Shown one piece after another: positions 60,122-64,000 of a DNA stretch of 64,000 bases. The stretch is from contig NZ_WBYM01000005.1 of NCBI RefSeq assembly GCF_013283365.1, forward strand, positions 1 through 64,000. The letters are read 5' to 3'. The translations under genes and the position numbers were made by a program. How positions within the stretch are numbered: the stretch's first letter is position 1; each line of letters begins with the position of its first letter. The notes under the pieces were generated by a model. That model was not told where the DNA came from. It saw nothing but the letters and a program-made list of their open reading frames with translations, and searched no databases. Source of the stretch: Marinobacterium sp. xm-d-530 (lineage in GTDB: Bacteria; Pseudomonadota; Gammaproteobacteria; Pseudomonadales; Balneatricaceae).

Positions 60122-61522
60122 ATGCAGATATTAGAATCAATCACTCCAATCAATGAATCAGATTTTCGTCAGTACATTGAACTCTCACTTCGCCAAAGCA
60201 GTGGCAGTCAAACAGTCTCTTTCATTGACGCTGCAGGGCTTTCAATGGCGAATGAGCAGGCAGATCTCAAGCAGGCATTTTCATCTGTCGATCTGCTCAT
60301 CCCTCGCGGGCGTGGTATCAATGTATCGATGAACCTGATTAATCGTGGACAAATGCCGTCAGCAAACAGCTCATCACTCTATCGAGAGCTACTGCTATCA
60401 CTTGAAGCGTTTGAAAAACCGGTCATTTTGTTCACAGACAATAAAAAAGCCGCGCATAAAACAGAGCTCGAGATTACTAAACTTTACCCTAACCTAAATC
60501 TCCAGATCACTATTTGCGATACACAATACGATAAAAGCACACAATGGTTTTTAGATAAGATCAAAGAGAAAAACCCAAGCTCGGTACTATTCGCTCTCGA
60601 GACTCCCCTTCAAGAGCGTTTAATGTCTCGAGTAAAATCAAAGTGTGAAGTACCTCTGTTGGTCACTTTGGGGCATCCACTGTTTGATGCTATTTTTGAG
60701 GTGAGTGAGGGCTTTAACTTATCTCGCCTAAGACACAGCGTCCTCTTCTCTCCAATGCGATTTTTTAAAACCTTCGTAGGAACGCTTTATCAAATCCCTA
60801 ACAGTGACGAGAAACGAAACTCACGTATCAATACGATTTTAAGACAGTGGGGATGGTCAACCCGCATTAAGCGCCTATCAATACGAACCAAGTCATCTCT
60901 GTGGCTATTGCGATGCAAAATGCAAAGCATTTTAAAACGATCTATTGACTTATTAGGCGCCGGTTTGGGGCTGCTATTGCTATTACCGCTGTTAATTCCC
61001 GTTGCTGTAGGGATAAAAGTCACTTCGCCTGGACCTCTCTTTTACTCTCAAGTCCGGGTAGGACACCGAGGCAAGCTGTTCAGAATGTGGAAGTTCCGTT
61101 CAATGTATATCGATGCCGACGCACGTAAAGCGGCACTAATGGAACAGAATGAATCATCTGACGGCGTCATTTTCAAAATGAAAAAAGACCCTCGCATTAC
61201 ACCGATAGGTCGCATCATCCGTCGACTCAGTATTGATGAGCTACCACAACTCTATAACGTGTTGATCGGTGATATGTCGCTGGTTGGCCCGAGACCCGCT
61301 CTAGAAGCTGAAGTCGCTCAGTACCCGGTGCTAGCCCGCGCTCGTTTAGAAGCTATGCCTGGTTTAACAGGTCTGTGGCAAATCTCAGGTCGATCAGACC
61401 TCCCCTTTGATAAGCAGGTTCTGTTGGACACTGCCTATGTAAACCAGCAATCAGCAATGAATGATGTAAAGCTGATCGCTAAAACCATACCTGCTGTAGT
61501 TAGCGGTAAAGGAGCCTACTAA
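60122..61522 (+). CDS. WecG/TagA-like domain fused to a priming sugar-phosphate transferase
   Basis: 466 residues. Residues about 20-250 resemble a diverged WecG/TagA domain (ADLKQAFSSVDLLIPRGRGINVSMNLI, PSSVLFALETPLQERLMSRV), but the usual TPNxxF and final WIQR-type motifs are weak. Residues about 270-466 are a bacterial sugar transferase (polyprenyl-phosphate phosphotransferase): one hydrophobic segment (GLGLLLLLPLLIPVAVGI), then KVTSPGPLFYSQVRVGHRGKLF, MWKFRSM, RLSIDELPQLYNVLIGDMSLVGPRPAL and GLTGLWQISGRSD. It starts EPS synthesis by loading the first sugar phosphate onto undecaprenyl phosphate. ATG 60122 is chosen because it directly follows the previous stop. Confidence 0.87.
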   Translation: MQILESITPINESDFRQYIELSLRQSSGSQTVSFIDAAGLSMANEQADLKQAFSSVDLLIPRGRGINVSMNLINRGQMPSANSSSLYRELLLSLEAFEKPVILFTDNKKAAHKTELEITKLYPNLNLQITICDTQYDKSTQWFLDKIKEKNPSSVLFALETPLQERLMSRVKSKCEVPLLVTLGHPLFDAIFEVSEGFNLSRLRHSVLFSPMRFFKTFVGTLYQIPNSDEKRNSRINTILRQWGWSTRIKRLSIRTKSSLWLLRCKMQSILKRSIDLLGAGLGLLLLLPLLIPVAVGIKVTSPGPLFYSQVRVGHRGKLFRMWKFRSMYIDADARKAALMEQNESSDGVIFKMKKDPRITPIGRIIRRLSIDELPQLYNVLIGDMSLVGPRPALEAEVAQYPVLARARLEAMPGLTGLWQISGRSDLPFDKQVLLDTAYVNQQSAMNDVKLIAKTIPAVVSGKGAY

Positions 61523-62835
61523 TGACCATTGAACGTGCCATTCTTTTCGCTGATCGAAAAGGGAAAGAGCTAACTCCTCTCAATGATCGCTACCCTATCT
61601 GTTTGCTACCCATTGCTGGTAAAACACCCCTAGAGTTCTGGCTTGAGCAGCTCTGTGATATGGGTGTTAAAGAGGTAGATATTGTGATCAATCAGTTCGC
61701 TGATCTGATTAAAAAAGCGGTACCCAATGGTGATCATTGGGGGCTAAAACTTAACTACCATTTATCAACCGGTGAAGAGCCGCCTCTCGCTTTTTGGAGT
61801 AGGATGCACTTTTCAATGACAGGTAAGATGATTGCTGCACGAGCCGATGTTTTGCCCGTCAAAACAGAACAGGGAGCGATTAGTAATCTATTAACGCTGG
61901 ACTCTGAATCGGTTGAACAGCTAAACACCCTAGAGTGGAATCGAAGTGAAGATAAACAGCGTGATTCCAACTCACTCGCGTCACTGGATGCATACGTAAA
62001 AGCCTATTTTGCTCTGCTAAACGGCGATCACTATGGCCTAGTTCCTAGGGGGTTGCGTGCAGACGATGACAAATGGCTAGCGACACCGACCTTCAGTTCA
62101 AGTCGCTCAGACTCAATTGAAGGACCTCTCTACATCGGCAGAGATGTAATGATTGATCAGAACGCAACCTTGTCTCAAACGGCGGTTGAGGCAGGCTCTA
62201 TGGTCGATAAAGGCGCTCAACTGAATCGAGCTATTGTATTTCCAGGTACTTATGTTGGACAGGACGTCAGTTTAACGGACTCAATTGCGATGGGCAGTTT
62301 ACTGGTCGACTTGAAACACCAGAGTGTTATACAGATTGCAGATCCTGCATTAATTAGTCCGATCATACCCAGCAGCTCATTGGTTAAAACGAATACCAGC
62401 GAACGATTAGTGGCATCTATGCTTATGATCTTATCAGCACCCGTCGCATTGCCACTGGCATTGATTACTCAAAAATCGGGGGTATTAAATAGAGAAGATC
62501 AGCTCTCAAACCGAGGATCTCGTCTACACCCGCTCTGGTTTACCAAACTTAACTTCACATCAAATATTGGTTGGGTAAAACGCTGGCCTGAGCTTTTAGG
62601 GGTGATCGATGGGGATCTAAAGCTATTTGGAAGCGAGTATGAGTCCATCGAAGATGAGCGCCCCCTAACAGAGCTTCCAATTTCCCAGGGTCTGTTTACG
62701 CCTCAATCGGTGTTTAAAAATCAATCACTCGATGAGTTTGAACGACAACTTTGGGGGTTAGAGCTGGCGAACGAGAAGCTTGGTCCTTTTCGACTCTTTG
62801 CAAGAGCCATCAAAGTAAGCTTAAAGAATATTTAA
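61522..62835 (+). CDS. Nucleotidyltransferase/left-handed helix protein with degenerate sugar transferase tail
   Basis: 437 residues. Residues about 1-110 resemble a nucleotidyltransferase (AILFADRKGKELTPLNDRYPICLLPIAGKTPLEFWLEQL), but the usual GGxGTRL loop is changed to ADRKGKEL. The middle (about 200-270) has hexapeptide-like repeats (GPLYIGRDVMIDQNATLSQTAVEAG). The end (about 290-420) has a hydrophobic hairpin and WPELLGVIDGDLKLFGSEY, which echoes the PELxNVLxGDMSLVGPRP block of the priming transferase before it, with catalytic residues lost. The start overlaps the previous stop (TAATG). A regulatory or scaffold role is possible. Confidence 0.72.
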   Translation: MTIERAILFADRKGKELTPLNDRYPICLLPIAGKTPLEFWLEQLCDMGVKEVDIVINQFADLIKKAVPNGDHWGLKLNYHLSTGEEPPLAFWSRMHFSMTGKMIAARADVLPVKTEQGAISNLLTLDSESVEQLNTLEWNRSEDKQRDSNSLASLDAYVKAYFALLNGDHYGLVPRGLRADDDKWLATPTFSSSRSDSIEGPLYIGRDVMIDQNATLSQTAVEAGSMVDKGAQLNRAIVFPGTYVGQDVSLTDSIAMGSLLVDLKHQSVIQIADPALISPIIPSSSLVKTNTSERLVASMLMILSAPVALPLALITQKSGVLNREDQLSNRGSRLHPLWFTKLNFTSNIGWVKRWPELLGVIDGDLKLFGSEYESIEDERPLTELPISQGLFTPQSVFKNQSLDEFERQLWGLELANEKLGPFRLFARAIKVSLKNI

Positions 62836-62868
62836 ATAGGGCCACTCTTTTACCGGTCCAGTAACAAC

Positions 62869-62906
62869 AAAAAAGGTGGCGAGCTATTTAGCTGGCCACC
62901 TTTTTT
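62869..62906. terminator. Bidirectional Rho-independent terminator
   Basis: AAAAAAGGTGGC (62869-62880) pairs with GCCACCTTTTTT (62895-62906); AGCT/AGCT in the loop can extend the structure. It lies 33 nt after the EPS operon stop and 12 nt beyond the convergent ugd stop, and serves both. Confidence 0.92.
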
Positions 62907-62918
62907 ATTAGTTAAAAA

Positions 62919-64000
62919 CTAACTGTCGCTATTGAATATATCGCGGGTAAAGACTTTATCAAGAACGTCTTCTAACTCTTCATCCATCCGGTTACAGACG
63001 ATCACATCCGCATCGGCTTTGAATGCATCCAAGTCTTTGTAAACGATGGAGTTGAAGAATAGATCCTCTTCAAGCACTGGCTCATAAACAACGACCACAA
63101 TGCCTTTTGCCTTCAGGCGCTTCATCACCCCCTGAATAGCAGAGGCGCGGAAGTTATCCGATCCAGACTTCATGACAAGACGGTAGAGCCCGACAATCTT
63201 TGGATTGCGCTTAAGAATAGAGTCCGCAATAAAATCTTTACGGGTGGTGTTGGACTGAACAATCGCACCGATTAAGTTACTGGGTACGTCATTGTAGTTA
63301 GCCAGTAGCTGCTTGGTATCTTTTGGCAGGCAGTAACCACCGTAACCAAAGCTTGGGTTGTTGTAGTGAGTGCCGATACGCGGGTCTAACCCTACCCCTT
63401 CTATGATCTGTCGCGTATCCAAGCCGTGTGACAGCGCGTAGGTGTCCAACTCATTGAAATAGGCCACACGCATTGCAAGGTAGGTATTGGCAAAGAGTTT
63501 GATCGCCTCAGCTTCGGTACTACCGGTGAATAGTGTGTCGATATCCTCTTTAAGAGCCCCCTCAACGAGCATTGCAGCAAACTTCTCTGCACGCTCAGAC
63601 CGCTCACCTACCACGATACGTGATGGGTATAGGTTGTCGTACAGCGCCTTACCTTCACGTAAGAACTCTGGCGAAAAGATAATATTCGGTGAATTGAACT
63701 CTTCACGCAGATTACGAGTGTATCCGACAGGTATGGTCGATTTAATGACGATCGTCGCTTCCGGGTTAATGCGAATAACATCTGAAATCACCGCTTCAAC
63801 TGAACGAGTGTTGAAGAAGTTAGTCACCGGATCGTAATCGGTGGGTGTCGCGACAATGACGTATTCAGCACCTGCATACGCCGTTTCCGGATCCGTTGTT
63901 GCAACCAGATTTAATGCTTTTTCGGCTAAATAGAGTTCAAGTTCAGTATCTTCAATAGGCGCTTTACGGTCATTGACCAGTGCTACCCTATTCTCATCAA
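62919..64000 (-). CDS. ugd: UDP-glucose 6-dehydrogenase (5' end outside window)
   Basis: The reading frame is open from the window edge to TAG at 62919, about 360 codons; only the first 25 or so residues (the NAD-binding GxGYVG motif) are missing. Visible are [58 protein letters not shown], the catalytic Cys in [15 protein letters not shown] and the C-terminal UDP-binding domain. It oxidises UDP-glucose to UDP-glucuronate, so the EPS probably contains a uronic acid. It follows the short (about 390-residue) bacterial type. Confidence 0.95.
   Translation of the reverse strand, partial: DENRVALVNDRKAPIEDTELELYLAEKALNLVATTDPETAYAGAEYVIVATPTDYDPVTNFFNTRSVEAVISDVIRINPEATIVIKSTIPVGYTRNLREEFNSPNIIFSPEFLREGKALYDNLYPSRIVVGERSERAEKFAAMLVEGALKEDIDTLFTGSTEAEAIKLFANTYLAMRVAYFNELDTYALSHGLDTRQIIEGVGLDPRIGTHYNNPSFGYGGYCLPKDTKQLLANYNDVPSNLIGAIVQSNTTRKDFIADSILKRNPKIVGLYRLVMKSGSDNFRASAIQGVMKRLKAKGIVVVVYEPVLEEDLFFNSIVYKDLDAFKADADVIVCNRMDEELEDVLDKVFTRDIFNSDS

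Overview
The window looks like chromosome from a marine gammaproteobacterium, most likely Oceanospirillales (Oceanospirillaceae-like; inferred from gene content and moderate GC, not from a marker gene). Supporting signs are the uvrC-pgsA-tRNA(Gly)-tRNA(Cys)-tRNA(Leu) order shared with other gammaproteobacteria, a phasin, an acuR-acuI acrylate pair, many c-di-GMP proteins, and a sigma-54-linked exopolysaccharide (EPS) locus. There is no phage, integrase or CRISPR array. The only mobile DNA is the right end of an IS3-family element at the left edge.

1-8.1 kb is housekeeping: IS end, phasin, truC, mtnN, a TlpA-like thioredoxin, a hydroxyisobutyrate-dehydrogenase-family enzyme, an unannotated 46-residue membrane peptide behind a perfect FNR box, a DUF1853 protein, uvrC, pgsA and three tRNAs behind a consensus promoter. 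8.2-18.8 kb is signalling: a lone receiver, two GGDEF/EAL proteins, a hybrid kinase whose last receiver is frameshifted, a second dehydrogenase, another hybrid kinase, and a KfrA-type DNA-binding protein followed by a 650-bp palindrome-rich gap. 19.5-32.3 kb is mixed metabolism: yjdM, a sulfurtransferase, a GltB-like flavoprotein, an Lpd-like enzyme, acuR-acuI behind a perfect operator, a DsbA-like protein, a split YeeE/YedE transporter, an ABC exporter, a RutR-like regulator and an OmpR-type two-component pair. 32.3-40.0 kb is purine catabolism and salvage: xdhA-xdhB-xdhC-guaD, divergent from 8-oxoguanine deaminase and gpt, with a RutR-type operator between them.

40.1-64 kb is the most interesting region. 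It holds a diguanylate cyclase, then an Hpt protein and a LuxO/SypG-type sigma-54 activator, an HsbR-type receiver-PP2C-kinase protein, a STAS anti-anti-sigma factor, and a full Wzx/Wzy-style EPS set: two WecG/TagA-domain proteins (one fused to STAS, one to a sugar-phosphate transferase), GT4 transferases, polymerase, flippase, Wzz, a giant SLBB export protein, lipoproteins and Ugd. I found seven sigma-54 (-24/-12) promoters, all correctly oriented 18-60 nt upstream of EPS or regulator start codons. The locus's own sigma-54 activator carries an in-frame TGA in place of a conserved Arg codon, so the natural activator appears broken in this sequence. The architecture combines features of the Vibrio syp locus and the Pseudomonas HptB-HsbR-HsbA pathway.
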